Shown: positions 9,034 through 18,808, numbered from the stretch's first letter. The stretch is DNA of 64,000 nucleotides from Nocardioides ungokensis (GCF_013466985.1 NZ_CP059164.1:1063001-1127000); one strand, 5' to 3'. Numbers and translations are program-made. The notes: generated by a model not told the origin, from the letters alone.

Positions 9034-9554
9034 ACACCCGAGTGAGCGACCCGCGCATCCGCGTCGCCAGTGACGAGGACTGGCCCGCGATCTGGCCGTT
9101 CTTCGACGCCACCGTGCAGGCCGGCGAGACCTACGCCTTTCCCACGGACCTCACCATCGAGACCGGGCGGGGCTGGTGGATGGAGCGCCCACCCGGCGAG
9201 ACCGTCGTCCTGGAGGAGGAGCTGCCCGAGGAGGGCTCGAGGATCCTCGGCAGCGCCAAGATGGGTCCCAACCGGCCGGCCCACGGCGACCACATCGGCA
9301 CCGCGTCGTTCATGGTCGCGCCGGAGGCACGTGGCCGGGGCGTGGGGCGAGCGCTGGGCGAGCACGTGGTGCAGTGGCACCGTGACCACGGCTTCCGCGG
9401 CATCCAGTTCAACGCGGTGGTCGAGACCAACACCGCCGCCGTCCAGCTCTGGCGGTCGCTGGGCTTCGAGATCGTCGGCACGGTCCCCGGAGCCTTCCGC
9501 TCACCCACGCACGGGTACGTCGGGCTGCACGTGATGTTCCTGCCGCTGGTCTGA
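9030..9554 (+). CDS. GNAT family N-acetyltransferase
   Basis: A 174-residue GNAT enzyme. Motif A is FMVAPEARGRGVGRALGEHV (acetyl-CoA pyrophosphate loop RGRGVG). The C-terminal part NAVVETNTAAVQLWRSLGF is typical of phosphinothricin- or MnaT-like acetyltransferases. The substrate is unknown. GTG 9030 overlaps the DinB stop (GTGA), so the two are translationally coupled. No resistance context is seen. Confidence 0.85.
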   Translation: MNTRVSDPRIRVASDEDWPAIWPFFDATVQAGETYAFPTDLTIETGRGWWMERPPGETVVLEEELPEEGSRILGSAKMGPNRPAHGDHIGTASFMVAPEARGRGVGRALGEHVVQWHRDHGFRGIQFNAVVETNTAAVQLWRSLGFEIVGTVPGAFRSPTHGYVGLHVMFLPLV

Positions 9555-9588
9555 CCGGGCGTCCCCGGGATGTGGTGGAATCCCGCTC

Positions 9589-10845
9589 GTGAACCTCGGG
9601 GACGTGCCACGACCGGTGTGGGTGCTGGCCGCAGGGCGGTTCGTCGGCTCGATGAGCTCGTTCCTGATGCTCTTCCTGACCCTCTACCTCACCGGCCCGC
9701 GGGACCTGTCGGTGCCGGTGGCCGGTGTCATCGCGGGCGGCTACGGCGTCGGCATGCTGGTCGGCAACTTCACCGGTGGCCGCTGGGGCGACCGGTTCGG
9801 CCACCGCCGCGCCATGGTCGCCTGCTCGACGGTGTCCGGCCTGGGGATCGCCGCCGTGCCGTGGCTGCCCGTCCCGGTGCTCGCGGTAGCGCTCCCGCTG
9901 CTGGCCTACCTCGCCGCCACAGCCTCCGTCTCGACCGGCGCCCTGTCGGCGCTCGCCGTCCAGCGCGGCGACCGGCGGACGTCGGTGGCGATCAGCCGGG
10001 CCGCGTCCAACGCCGGCTTCGTCATCGGCCCGCCGCTGGGCGCCCTGATCGTGGCCCACAGCTACGACGCGCTGTTCGTGGTCGACGGGCTGATGACGCT
10101 GGCGGTGCGGTTCGCGGTCGCGCCGATGCTGCCGCGCGACGAGCCACACGTGATGCGCGACCCGGGGGCGCCGAGCCTGTGGCGGGCGCTGCGGGCCGAC
10201 CGGGCGCTGATGGCGCTGCTCCCGGCGGTGGTGCTGGTCGACATCGTCTACCGCCAGCTCTACACGACCGTCCCGATCCACCTGCGCGACGCGGGCCAGC
10301 CGGTCGCGCTCTACACCGCGTTGATCGCGGTCGGGTCGGGGCTCATCCTGGCGCTGGAGATCCCGCTGGCCCTCCGGCTGCGCAGCTTCTCGTCGTACCC
10401 GATCATCGCCACCGGCTACGCGCTCGTCGGCGTCGGCTTCGCGATGTTCGGGCTGCCCGTCTCTGCCGCGACCGCGGTCCTGGCCATGGTGGTGCTGACC
10501 GCGGGAGAGATCCTCTACAAGACGACCGCGACCGCGCACGTGCTGGACGCCGCGCCCGACCACCTCGTGGGGCAGTACCAGGGCCTCTACACGGGCGCGG
10601 CCACCAGCGGCACCATGCTCGCGGCGCCGCTCGGGACGGCGGTCTACGCGGCCGCCCCCGGCTTCCTGTGGCCGCTGTGCGGGGTGGCCGCGATGGCCGC
10701 TGCCGCCGGCGTGCTCGCCTCCGGTCGTCGTCCGGACCGCAGGCCCGTGACGGTCAGTCCGCAGCCGGCTGTGCAGGGTCGGCGAAGCCCGGAAGGTACT
10801 CCTCCAGGATCGCCCGGAACGGCGCCTCCGCCTCGAGCTGGCTGA
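9589..10845 (+). CDS. MFS transporter
   Basis: A 418-residue major facilitator with 12 hydrophobic segments. The loop 2-3 motif reads GGRWGDRFGHRRAM (MFS motif A), and TM1 starts at RPVWVLAAGRFVGSMSSF. It probably exports small molecules; the substrate is unknown. The start is GTG at 9589. The annotated end overlaps the convergent UbiB gene by 92 bases with an unlikely Pro/Gly-rich tail. A TGA at 10748-10750 in another frame would end it 3 bases short of UbiB, so a late frameshift is possible. Confidence 0.85.
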   Translation: MNLGDVPRPVWVLAAGRFVGSMSSFLMLFLTLYLTGPRDLSVPVAGVIAGGYGVGMLVGNFTGGRWGDRFGHRRAMVACSTVSGLGIAAVPWLPVPVLAVALPLLAYLAATASVSTGALSALAVQRGDRRTSVAISRAASNAGFVIGPPLGALIVAHSYDALFVVDGLMTLAVRFAVAPMLPRDEPHVMRDPGAPSLWRALRADRALMALLPAVVLVDIVYRQLYTTVPIHLRDAGQPVALYTALIAVGSGLILALEIPLALRLRSFSSYPIIATGYALVGVGFAMFGLPVSAATAVLAMVVLTAGEILYKTTATAHVLDAAPDHLVGQYQGLYTGAATSGTMLAAPLGTAVYAAAPGFLWPLCGVAAMAAAAGVLASGRRPDRRPVTVSPQPAVQGRRSPEGTPPGSPGTAPPPRAG

Positions 10846-12106
10846 GCAGCCCGACGCCGCCGAGCCAGGTGCGGTGGATGAGCAGGTACGCCGGGGGCAG
10901 GTTCAGCTTCATCGCCACCGTGTACGACGGCTCGCGGGGGTCGTTGATCCGCGCGAACTGGGCGCGCATCCACTCCCGGGAGAACCGGAAGCGCTCGACG
11001 CGCATCGGCTCCACGAACGGGCCGAGGTACTCCAGCAGCAGGTCGGGGTCGACCTTCATGTTGTCCTTGATGAACCCCTCGCGGCGCAGCCCCTCGACCA
11101 GCTCGTCCTTCTCCTCGATCGAGGCGATCCGGATCAGCCTGCCCATCGCCTCGGGCAGGCCCTGGGCGGGGAGCCGGGCCACGGCGCCGAAGTCGAGGAC
11201 GCCGAGCTGCCCGGGCTCGCCGGAGGGGCCGGGGATGATCCGGAAGTTCCCGGGGTGCGGGTCGGCGTGCAGCATCCCGGTGCGCGCAGGACCGGAGAAG
11301 AGGAAGCGCACCAGCAGCTCGCCGTAGTGGTCCCGCTCCTCCTGGGTGCCCTCGGCGATGATCGTCGCCAGCGACGCCGGGCTCTCGAGCCACTCGGTGA
11401 CCAGCACCGTCTTGCCGACCGACACCACGGCGGGCACGACGATGTCGGGGTCGTCGGCGAAGGCCTCGTGGAAGGCCGTCTGCGCCTCCGCCTCGAGGTG
11501 GTAGTCCAGCTCGTCCTCGGCGCGGGCCTGGAGCTCGGCCACGAGCGGCTTGATCTCGACCCCCGGCACCAGGGTGCCGATGGTCCGGGCCAGCCGGGCG
11601 AGCTGGCGCAGGTCGGAGCGCAGCGCCTCGCCGGCGCCCGGGTACTGCACCTTGACGGCGACCTCGCGGCCGTCGTGCCACCGCCCCTTGTGCACCTGCC
11701 CGATCGATGCGGCGGCGGCCGGGCCGCCGTCGAGCCAGACCAGCTGCTCGCGCCAGTCGGACCCCAGGTCGCGTTCGAGGATGTCGCGCACGGTCTGGGT
11801 CGGCATCGGCGGGGCCGAGTCCTGGAGCCGGGTCAGCTGGTCGCGGTAGGGCCCGGCGACCTCGTCGGGCAGCGCCGCCTCGAGCACCGAGAGCGCCTGG
11901 CCGAACTTCATCGCGCCGCCCTTGAGCTCGCCGAGGGTGCGGAAGAGCTGCTCGGCGGTCCGCTGCTGGATGTCGGTCATCACCGCCTCGGCGGGCTTGC
12001 CGCCGAGGCGCTTGCCGAGTCCGAGCGCGTTGCGCCCGGCGTACCCCAGCGGCAGGGCCGCCAGGCGTGCCGTGCGTCGGGCTGCGTTCCGAGGAAGGTC
12101 GCTCAC
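10754..12106 (-). CDS. ABC1/UbiB (AarF) family atypical kinase
   Basis: A 450-residue UbiB-type protein. It has the family-defining KxGQ motif (AMKFGQALSVLEAALPDE), the nucleotide-binding loop AAASIGQVHKG, the lysine strand VAVKVQYPGA, the catalytic LHADPHPGNF and the DFG-like LDFGAVARL. The family supports quinone or lipid metabolism, probably as an ATPase. The GTG at 12106 (VSDLPRNAARRTA) is preferred over an in-frame ATG 34 codons upstream whose extra residues do not resemble the family. Confidence 0.88.
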   Translation of the reverse strand: MSDLPRNAARRTARLAALPLGYAGRNALGLGKRLGGKPAEAVMTDIQQRTAEQLFRTLGELKGGAMKFGQALSVLEAALPDEVAGPYRDQLTRLQDSAPPMPTQTVRDILERDLGSDWREQLVWLDGGPAAAASIGQVHKGRWHDGREVAVKVQYPGAGEALRSDLRQLARLARTIGTLVPGVEIKPLVAELQARAEDELDYHLEAEAQTAFHEAFADDPDIVVPAVVSVGKTVLVTEWLESPASLATIIAEGTQEERDHYGELLVRFLFSGPARTGMLHADPHPGNFRIIPGPSGEPGQLGVLDFGAVARLPAQGLPEAMGRLIRIASIEEKDELVEGLRREGFIKDNMKVDPDLLLEYLGPFVEPMRVERFRFSREWMRAQFARINDPREPSYTVAMKLNLPPAYLLIHRTWLGGVGLLSQLEAEAPFRAILEEYLPGFADPAQPAAD

Positions 12107-12171
12107 CCACCCATTGTCCGTTACGGATGGTGATCGCGCCCGGGGTGGCGCCCGGAGGCGGCCGGAGCGAG

Positions 12172-12996
12172 CTAGCTGGTCACGTCCTTGCCGGCGAATC
12201 GTGCCCACGCGGCGAGGAAGAAGATGACCGCGTATGCCGCGGCGACGTAGAGGCCGTGCGCGACGCCGTTCCAGATGATCGGGTCTCGGAACAGGTCGCC
12301 GAAGGCGGGCCAGTTGTGGGTGATCAGGTAGGGGTGGATCCAGTCCACCTGGGGGATCGAGTCCAGGATGAAGCTGGCGGTGCTGAACACCACGAGCGCG
12401 ATGGTGGCGGCGATGGGCTGCTCGGTGAGCGTGGAGATGAACAGCCCCACCGCGCCGAGAGAGGCCATGCCGCAGGCGAGGTACGCCGTGGCCAGCGCGA
12501 CCCGCGCAACCCCCTCGGCGAATCCGACCTGGGTGCCCGACAGCAGGGTCATGCTCCCGCCGCCGAAGAGCAGCAGGCCCATCAGGACGCCGGTGACCGC
12601 GACCGTGAAGGTGGCGACGAACGCCCCGATCGTGATGGCGGCGTACTTCACCGCCAGCAGGCGGAGCCGGGAGACGGGCACGGTGAGCAGGTAGCGCAGC
12701 GTGCCGAGGTTGGCCTCTCCGGCCACCGCGTCACCCGCGAACACCGCGACGGCCAGCGGCAGGAAGAGGCCCATCTCGATGGTCAGCGCCGCCAGGGCCA
12801 CGAAGAGGCCGTTGTCGGTGATCGACCGGAAGAAGTCGGGCGCGTCGCGGCCCGGCCGGGAGGCCTGGCTCCTGACCGCGATCGAGATGAACACCGGCAC
12901 CGCGGCGAGGACCACGAGGCCCGCGAGGTTGCGCCGGCGACGGAACATCAGCCGCAGCTCGGAGAGCAGGAACCGCGGCCCTGGTCGTCCTGGCAC
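12172..12996 (-). CDS. ABC-2 type transporter permease
   Basis: A 274-residue integral membrane protein with six hydrophobic segments. The first TM is LAGLVVLAAVPVFISIAV. A second block, DAVAGEANLGTLRYLLTVPV, is the ABC2 signature-like cytoplasmic loop. It follows its ATPase on the same strand with 36 bases between. Pairing indicates an exporter for a lipid, peptide or drug; the divergent two-component system nearby may control it. Confidence 0.85.
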   Translation of the reverse strand: MPGRPGPRFLLSELRLMFRRRRNLAGLVVLAAVPVFISIAVRSQASRPGRDAPDFFRSITDNGLFVALAALTIEMGLFLPLAVAVFAGDAVAGEANLGTLRYLLTVPVSRLRLLAVKYAAITIGAFVATFTVAVTGVLMGLLLFGGGSMTLLSGTQVGFAEGVARVALATAYLACGMASLGAVGLFISTLTEQPIAATIALVVFSTASFILDSIPQVDWIHPYLITHNWPAFGDLFRDPIIWNGVAHGLYVAAAYAVIFFLAAWARFAGKDVTS

Positions 12997-13032
12997 CGGC
13001 GGCCCGGCCGCGCCTCCGGTCGGACGGTCGCC

Positions 13033-13976
13033 TCAGCCGCTGACATCGAAGCCCTCCCCGGTGAGTGAGACGAAGATGTCCTCCAGCGTGGGGGAGTCCA
13101 CCGCGAAGCCGGTGACCGAGAGGCCTCGGTGCACGCACGCCGACACGACCTTCTCGGGCGCCACGCCGGCGAGCCGGCCGATGGCACGGGAGCGGACCAC
13201 GTGGACGTCCAGCAGCCCGAGCTCGCGCATGATCGCCGCGGCCTCGGCGGGCTGGTCGGTGTCGATGCGGGCCTCGCTCTCGCGGTCCCCGCGCAGCTCG
13301 GCAGCCGTGCCCTGGGCGACCAGGCGGCCCACGTGCATGACCCCGATGTGGGTGCAGACCTGCTCGACCTCGGAGAGCAGGTGGCTGGAGACCAGCACCG
13401 TCGTGCCGTCGTCGGCCAGCGAGGCGATGAGGCTGCGCACCTCGCGAGTGCCCTGCGGGTCGAGCCCGTTGGTGGGCTCGTCGAGGACCATCAGGTCCTT
13501 GGGCGTCAGCAGGGCGGCGGCGATGGCCAGCCGCTGGCACATCCCGAGCGAGTAGGCGCGGTAGCGCTTCCCGGCTGCGGCCAGCAGCCCGACCCGGTCG
13601 AGCGCCTCGTCGACGCGTCGCCTCGCCGTGCTCGATCGCGTCGTACGGTCCGCAGCGTCCAGCCGGAGCAGGTTGTCGCGGCCCGAGAGGTAGGGGTGGA
13701 ACGCCGGCCCCTCGACCAGCGCACCCACCCGCGGCAGGGCGTCGCCGGCTCGCTCCGGGATCGGGGAGCCGAGCAGCTCGACGCTGCCGCTGGTCGGGGT
13801 CACCAGCCGAGCAGCATCCGGATGGTGGTGGTCTTGCCGGAGCCGTTCGGCCCGAGGAACCCGTAGACGGCGCCCGCGGGACGGCCAGGTCGATGGCGTC
13901 GACGGCCGTCTGGTGGCCGAACCGCTTGGTCAGCCCCCGGGTGGCGGACCGCGGTGCCGCTCACAGCCCCGCTCAC
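13033..13976 (-). CDS. ABC transporter ATP-binding protein, three frameshifts in the N-terminal part
   Basis: CcmA-type ATPase. Walker A GPNGSGKTTTIRMLLG, a variant signature YSLGMCQRLAIAAAL, Walker B LMVLDEPTNGLDP and the H-loop VSSHLLSEVEQVC are all present. The first third is spread over three frames. Shifts are needed near 13807 (before VTPTSGSVELLG), near 13876-13880 (PRGAVYGFLGPNG) and near 13934-13941 (before LTKRFGHQTAVDAIDLAV). The likely start is GTG 13976 or 13964. All ATPase motifs survive, so sequence errors are more likely than decay. Confidence 0.8.
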
Positions 13977-13983
13977 AGCCCGC

Positions 13984-15116
13984 TCACGGGGCCGACAGGG
14001 CGTCGTAGAGGCTGGCGGCCGGCACGGCCCCCGATGGCGAGCCTGCCGTCGTCGGTCAGCACGGCCGAGAAACGCCGTGCCCTCCAGCAGGTGGCCGCTG
14101 CCCCAGGAGCCGGACACCCTCGGCAGCGTCTTCAGGGTCGAGGACAGGGTGCCGAGCGACCCGCTCTGCGACGACGAGCCGGACGTGTCGCCGGGCACGG
14201 ACGCGACCAGGACCGAGCTTCCAGCCGGTGCGACGACGTGGGCCTTCTGCCCCCCTGGGCCGGGGCGCTGCCGGCGCCCTGGTCGCCACTGCCCTGGCCG
14301 CTCCCGGTGGGCGCGGCGTGCTCGGTGACCGTGGCGCCGGGCGGCGGGTTGAAGCCGAAGACCGACGACGCGGGGGTGCTGGGGTCGAACGAGGTGAAGC
14401 CCACCTCGAACGCGGGGGGGACGAGGCGCCCTTCGCGAACACCTGGACCCGCGTCGGGATGTGGGTGGCTCCGTCGATCGCGATCCGCACGGAGCCGACG
14501 AGGGTTGTTCTGGTCACGAGCGTGAGCACCAGCTGTACGCGGTACCGTCGTCCGCCACCACGGCGCTGGAGTCCGTGCTGACCGCGGTTGTCGGGTCGAT
14601 CGCCTTGAGCGCCTTGTCCGCTGCCTGCTGGGGCGTCATCGCCGCCCCCGGGCTCGGGGTGCCGGTGTCGGGGTGGCTGCCCGCGTCCGCCGGCAGGGTC
14701 ATGTGGTTGACGGTGTTGTTCTTGCTCGACCACGCCCACAGGTCGGTGCCGTTGCGGACCAGGTCGGACTCGCCGAACTGGCCGAGCAGCGCGAGCCGGA
14801 CGTGCTGGGGCCCGGCGTACCAGACCCGCATGGTGTGGGACCCGGACACCAGGGAGGAGAACTCCGAGCTGCTGTTGCCGGCGACGCCGGGCAGCGCCGG
14901 CAACCCGAGGTCGCTGGTCTGGACGATCGTGCCGGAGAGGCCGTCGAGCCGGGCCTGCTGGACGTCGACGAGGAGCTGGGCCGCGCTCCGCGGGGGCAGG
15001 GACTCGCGCGCGGTCGCGGTGAGTGAGTTGACGATCGACCCGGCGGTGGTCAGCAGGGCGACCGCCGCCAGGGGAGCGAGCCACCGCAGCGCGGGGCGAC
15101 GAGCGAACACGGTCAT
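13984..15116 (-). CDS. Exported LolA/RseB-like protein, multiple frameshifts
   Basis: A protein of about 375 residues starting MTVFARRPALRWLAPLAAVA, an uncleaved or Sec-type signal anchor. It continues with a LolA/MucB-type half barrel (MRVWYAGPQHVRLALLGQFG, NGTDLWAWSSKNNTVNHM, VQVFAKG) and ends DGRLAIGAVPAASLYDALS. The frame changes near 14533, 14425, 14252, 14070 and 14030. It is divergent from an OmpR-type response regulator, 79 bases apart. Proteins of this fold bind acyl chains or control sensor proteins, so a sensory role beside the kinase is plausible but inferred. Confidence 0.7.
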
Positions 15117-15139
15117 GTGGCCATGGTGCCTCGCGGGTC

Positions 15140-15157
15140 CTGTGAAACGGCTGAGAA
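15140..15157 (+). promoter_or_regulatory. Two direct repeats at 11-bp spacing in the divergent promoter region
   Basis: CTGTGAA at 15140-15146 and CTGAGAA at 15151-15157 are spaced exactly 11 bp between the LolA-like gene and the response regulator. This matches the tandem-site geometry of OmpR/PhoB-type regulators, so autoregulation by the regulator at 15196 is a reasonable guess. Confidence 0.4.
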
Positions 15158-15195
15158 CCTGTGGCCGCTCACAGCGCGCGTGCCAGCATGTGGTC

Positions 15196-15852
15196 ATGCG
15201 GCTGCTGGTGGTCGAGGACGAGGCGCGGCTGGCGCACGCCCTGCGGCGCGGGCTGGTGGCCGAGGGCTTCGCCGTCGACGTGGCCGGCGACGGCGCCGCG
15301 GGCCTGGAGGCCGCCCGGGACGCCGACTACGACGCCGTGCTCCTCGACGTGATGCTGCCGAGGATGTCCGGGTACGACGTGGTGCGCAGCCTCCGGGCGG
15401 AGGAGAACTGGGTCCCGATCATGATGATCTCGGCCAAGGACGGCCCGCACGACCAGGCGGACGGCCTGGACTGCGGCGCCGACGACTACCTGACCAAGCC
15501 CTTCTCGTACGTCGTGCTGCTGGCCCGGCTGCGCGCGCTGCTCCGCCGCCACCACGAGTCGCGCCCCCCGGTCCTGGTCCACGGCGACGTCCGGCTGGAC
15601 CCGGCCACGCGCGAGGTCACGTTGGCCGGCGCGCCGGTGGCGCTGACGCCGAGGGAGTACTCCCTGCTGGACTGCTTCCTGCGCCACCCCGACCGCGTGC
15701 TGACCAAGACCGAGCTTCTCGACCGGGTGTGGGACGTGCACGTGCAGGGGGACCCGAACGCCGTGGAGGTCTACGTCGGCTACCTGCGGCGCAAGCTGGG
15801 CACGGGGCTCATCGAGACCGTGCGCGGCGCGGGCTACCGCCTCGGTCGATGA
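15196..15852 (+). CDS. OmpR/PhoB-family response regulator
   Basis: A 218-residue two-domain regulator. The receiver domain has the acidic pocket VVEDEARLAH, the phospho-Asp strand AVLLDVMLPRMSG and the conserved Lys in DYLTKPFS. The winged-helix output domain (APVALTPREYSLLDCFLRHP to VRGAGYRLG) is complete. The start ATG 15196 is 79 bases from the divergent LolA-like start. Its stop overlaps the kinase start (ATGA), so the pair is translationally coupled. Confidence 0.92.
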   Translation: MRLLVVEDEARLAHALRRGLVAEGFAVDVAGDGAAGLEAARDADYDAVLLDVMLPRMSGYDVVRSLRAEENWVPIMMISAKDGPHDQADGLDCGADDYLTKPFSYVVLLARLRALLRRHHESRPPVLVHGDVRLDPATREVTLAGAPVALTPREYSLLDCFLRHPDRVLTKTELLDRVWDVHVQGDPNAVEVYVGYLRRKLGTGLIETVRGAGYRLGR

Positions 15853-17224
15853 GGCAGCCGTGGCGTCGCTGGACGCTGCGCACCCGGCTGCTGCTGATCG
15901 GGCTGCTCGGGCTCGCGCTGGCGCAGGCGATCGGCAGCGTCGCCCTCTACACGGCCCTGTCAGTCGCCAACCAGCGTGCCGTCGACGCCGACGCGCACGC
16001 CACCGCCGCCGCGGTCGCCGAGCTGGTGAGCTCCGGACGCCTGCCCGCCACGGTCCCGGTGACCGGCACAGAGATGGTCCAGGTCGTCGACTCGGGGGCC
16101 GGGTCGTGAGCGCCTCGCCCGGCGCCGACCGGTTGACGCCGATCCTCGAGCGGCACGAGCTGGCAGGTGCGCTCGCGCACCCGGTCTCGGTGCCCGGCTC
16201 GCGGCTGGGCGTCTCCTCCGAGCTGCGGGTCACTGCGACCCGGGTCGGCACCGGCGACCGGCACACGGTCATCGTGGCGGAGCCGATCGCCGACCTCACC
16301 CGCAGCCAGGACACGCTGCTGCGCACCCTGCTGATCAGCTACCCGCTGGTGCTGGCGCTGCTCGGGCTGATCGCCTGGCGGGTCATCGGTGCGGCCCTGC
16401 GGCCCGTCGAGGAGCTGCGCTCGGCGGCCGAGCGGATCTCGGGCTCGGGTCGCGACGACCGGCTGCCGGTGCCGGCCTCGCGCGACGAGATCCATGCGCT
16501 CGCGGTGACGCTGAACTCGATGCTCGACCGGCTGGGGGCGGCGCGCGAGCGTGAGCAGGACCTCGTCGCCGACGTCGCCCACGAGCTGCGCAGCCCGCTC
16601 GCCTCGATGCGCCTGCAGACCGACGTGGCCCGGCGGCTGGGGGAGGGCGGCGAGCTGGTCGACGGCGTGGACGCCGAGGTCTCGCGGATGTCGAGCCTGG
16701 TCGACGACCTGCTGCTGCTCGCGCGGCTGGACGCGCACGGACCCGCGGGCACCCCGGCCGAGGCGGTGGACGTCGGCCGCGCACTGGCCGAGGTGGCCGA
16801 GTCCCACGTCGGCCCCGGCCCGCGATTCACAGTCGAGAGCTCGCCCGGGCCCGCGCCCGTGGCGTGGACGCGTCCCGACGAGCTGCGCCGGATCCTCGAC
16901 AACCTCGTCGACAACGCACGGCGCCACGCGACCGCGGAGGTCCGGGTGACCGCGCGATCGGACGACGGGCGCGTGCTGGTGCTGGTCGACGACGATGGGC
17001 CGGGCATCCCGGCGGACGACCGCGAGCGCGTCTTCGAGCGGTTCACCCGCCTCGACGACGCCCGTGCCCGCGATGCCGGCGGCTCCGGCCTGGGCCTGGC
17101 GATCGTCCGCGAGCTGGCGCGCAGCCGGGGCGGCGACGTACGACTCGGCGAGTCGCCGACCGGAGGCCTGCGCGCCGAGGTGGACCTGCCGGCTGCTCGG
17201 GCGATGCCGGTGGACGACGAGTGA
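15849..17224 (+). CDS. Sensor histidine kinase, one frameshift
   Basis: Membrane sensor kinase of about 458 residues. TM1 is TRLLLIGLLGLALAQAIGSV, TM2 is LLISYPLVLALLGLIAW, followed by HAMP, the H-box VADVAHELRSPLASMRLQTD, the N-box LDNLVDNARRHA, G1 DDDGPGIPAD and G2 GGSGLGLAIVREL. The frame breaks in the G run at 16094-16098 (DSG to GRVVSASPGAD), inside the extracytoplasmic domain; one missing G restores it. The partner regulator precedes it. The sensed signal is unknown. Confidence 0.88.
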
Positions 17225-17281
17225 CCGGCAGGGCCTGAAGAGCGTGCACCTGCGCGCGTAGCTGTGGCTCCGCGGGTCGGG

Positions 17282-17620
17282 TCAAGCCTGCGACGGGTCT
17301 GCCACACCTCTGCTGTGGATGGGGCGGACCTCGAGGCCACCGCCTTGCCTGACGGCCGGATTGGCTGCCGCCGTGGCCAGGGCAGCGTCGAGGTCGGGCG
17401 CGTCCAGGATGTAGACGCCGGCCACCACCTGGCGGGAGTCGAGGAAGGGGCCGTCCGTCACCGCATCAGCCCGGACCGCCTTGGCCATGGTCCGCGGAGT
17501 GAATGCCCAGGCAGCGGTCATCGTGGCCTCACGGCTGGCGTTGGCGAGCCCGGGACAACCTGGCGTGCGTATCAGACAGGCTCCTGGTGCACGCCATCGA
17601 CGGCATCGGGGTACGCGCAC
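17282..17620 (-). pseudogene. YCII-family remnant (N-terminus degenerate)
   Basis: The C-terminal two thirds is a clear YCII domain: VRADAVTDGPFLDSRQVVAG, APDLDAALATAAANPAVRQG and GGLEVRPI. The conserved N-terminal strand and the catalytic-type His/Asp region cannot be found in any frame upstream. The first 35 residues of the open frame look non-homologous. It is either a truncated copy or a gene with several indels. A second, more complete YCII gene lies at 27656-28013. Confidence 0.55.
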
Positions 17621-17637
17621 GGAGATAGAGTTCGAAC

Positions 17638-18000
17638 GTGACCGACACCTACGATGACGGCACCATCGTGTGCGGCCCCGAACGGCTGGAGATCCACTCC
17701 TACTACTTCCCGTTCGGCACCAAGAGCGTCCCGTACTCGCAGATCCAGGGTCTCCAGCGCATCGAGATCACCGGCGTGATGTCTGGCAGGTGGCGCCTCT
17801 GGGGGACGGGCAACCCGCGGTACTGGGCCAACCTCGACCCGAAGCGACCGAAGAAGAAGGTCGGCTACGTCGTCGACCTCGGACGCCGGGTCAGTCCGAT
17901 CGTCACTCCGCAGTCGCCCGAGGAGTTCGAGGCCGCCCTCCGCGGCCGCACGAAGCTCGCAGCGCGCAACGCCCGTGAGATGAAGGGGCCGTTCATCTGA
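17638..18000 (+). CDS. Hypothetical protein, possible PH-like fold
   Basis: A 120-residue soluble protein starting at GTG 17638 (VTDTYDDGTIVCGPERLEIH). The alternation of short strands and the SVPYSQIQGLQRIEITG segment resemble bacterial PH-like domains, but I do not recognise a family. The C-terminus is basic. No partner gene is evident; neighbours are a YCII remnant and a convergent VOC gene. Confidence 0.65.
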   Translation: MTDTYDDGTIVCGPERLEIHSYYFPFGTKSVPYSQIQGLQRIEITGVMSGRWRLWGTGNPRYWANLDPKRPKKKVGYVVDLGRRVSPIVTPQSPEEFEAALRGRTKLAARNAREMKGPFI

Positions 18001-18037
18001 AGACCACGGATCCCGACTCCGTGACGTCGATGCGCGG

Positions 18038-18475
18038 TCAGCTCTTGTTCAGCTCTTCGGCGAACATCACGATGATGCCGCTGGGGCCACGGACATAGGT
18101 GAGCTTGTAGATGTCCTCGTAGGTCGCCACGCCGCGCAGCGGGCGGCAGCCGTGCCGCGCGGCGATCTGGAGGGCCTCGTCGATGTCGTCGACCGAGAAG
18201 GCGACGCGGTGCATGCCGATCTCGTTGGGCCGGGTGGGCTCGGTCTCGAGTGCGTCCGGGTGGATGTACTCGAACAGCTCGAGGCGACCATGGCCGTCCG
18301 GTGTCTGGAGCATGGCGATCCTGGCGTGGTTGCCGTCGAGGCCGACGGCGGTGTCGGTCCACTCTCCGCTGACCGTGTCACGGCCGAGGACGGTCAGTCC
18401 CAGGTCGGTGAAGAAGGCGATCGTCGCTTCGAGGTCGCGAACGGCGATCCCGACATTTTCGAGCTTGATGGGCAT
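18038..18475 (-). CDS. VOC family protein
   Basis: A 145-residue single-repeat VOC protein (MPIKLENVGIAVRDLEATIA to SGIIVMFAEELNKS). The glyoxalase/bleomycin-resistance fold is clear and the pattern HRVAFSVDDIDEALQIAARH is typical of putative lactoylglutathione-lyase relatives. The reaction is not predictable. The start ATG 18475 removes 15 unlikely upstream residues. It converges on the gene at 17638. Confidence 0.82.
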   Translation of the reverse strand: MPIKLENVGIAVRDLEATIAFFTDLGLTVLGRDTVSGEWTDTAVGLDGNHARIAMLQTPDGHGRLELFEYIHPDALETEPTRPNEIGMHRVAFSVDDIDEALQIAARHGCRPLRGVATYEDIYKLTYVRGPSGIIVMFAEELNKS

Positions 18476-18553
18476 GCGATGCACGTTATCGAGTCGCGAC
18501 GATCCGTCCGGCTGTCGCAACCCCGGGTCGTGCAGGAGGAGCCAGACCGGGAG

Positions 18554-18808
18554 CTACCCCCGGTCTGCCGGCTGGGGTGAACGAACTCGCTGTGCGGCCT
18601 CCTTGACGCCGCAGAGCACGGCGCACGCGGCGGAGAAGACCGTGGAAGTCACGGCGACTGCCAGCCAGAGCCCGAGCTCACGGGTGATCGGATGCGGGGC
18701 GCCCATCAGCTTCGCTGCGGTGAACCAGGACACCCCAGCAAGTAGTCCCAGCGACCACGCGATGCCCCACAAGCCGTGCGCGCTGATCCCCGGGTCTTCG
18801 TCCACCAT
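18554..18808 (-). CDS. Small membrane protein, hypothetical
   Basis: An 84-residue protein with two hydrophobic segments, GLWGIAWSLGLLAGVSWFTA and LWLAVAVTSTVFSAACAVLC, separated by a short charged loop. No family recognised. It starts at ATG 18808 and lies 78 bases upstream of the VOC gene on the same strand. Confidence 0.5.
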   Translation of the reverse strand: MVDEDPGISAHGLWGIAWSLGLLAGVSWFTAAKLMGAPHPITRELGLWLAVAVTSTVFSAACAVLCGVKEAAQRVRSPQPADRG

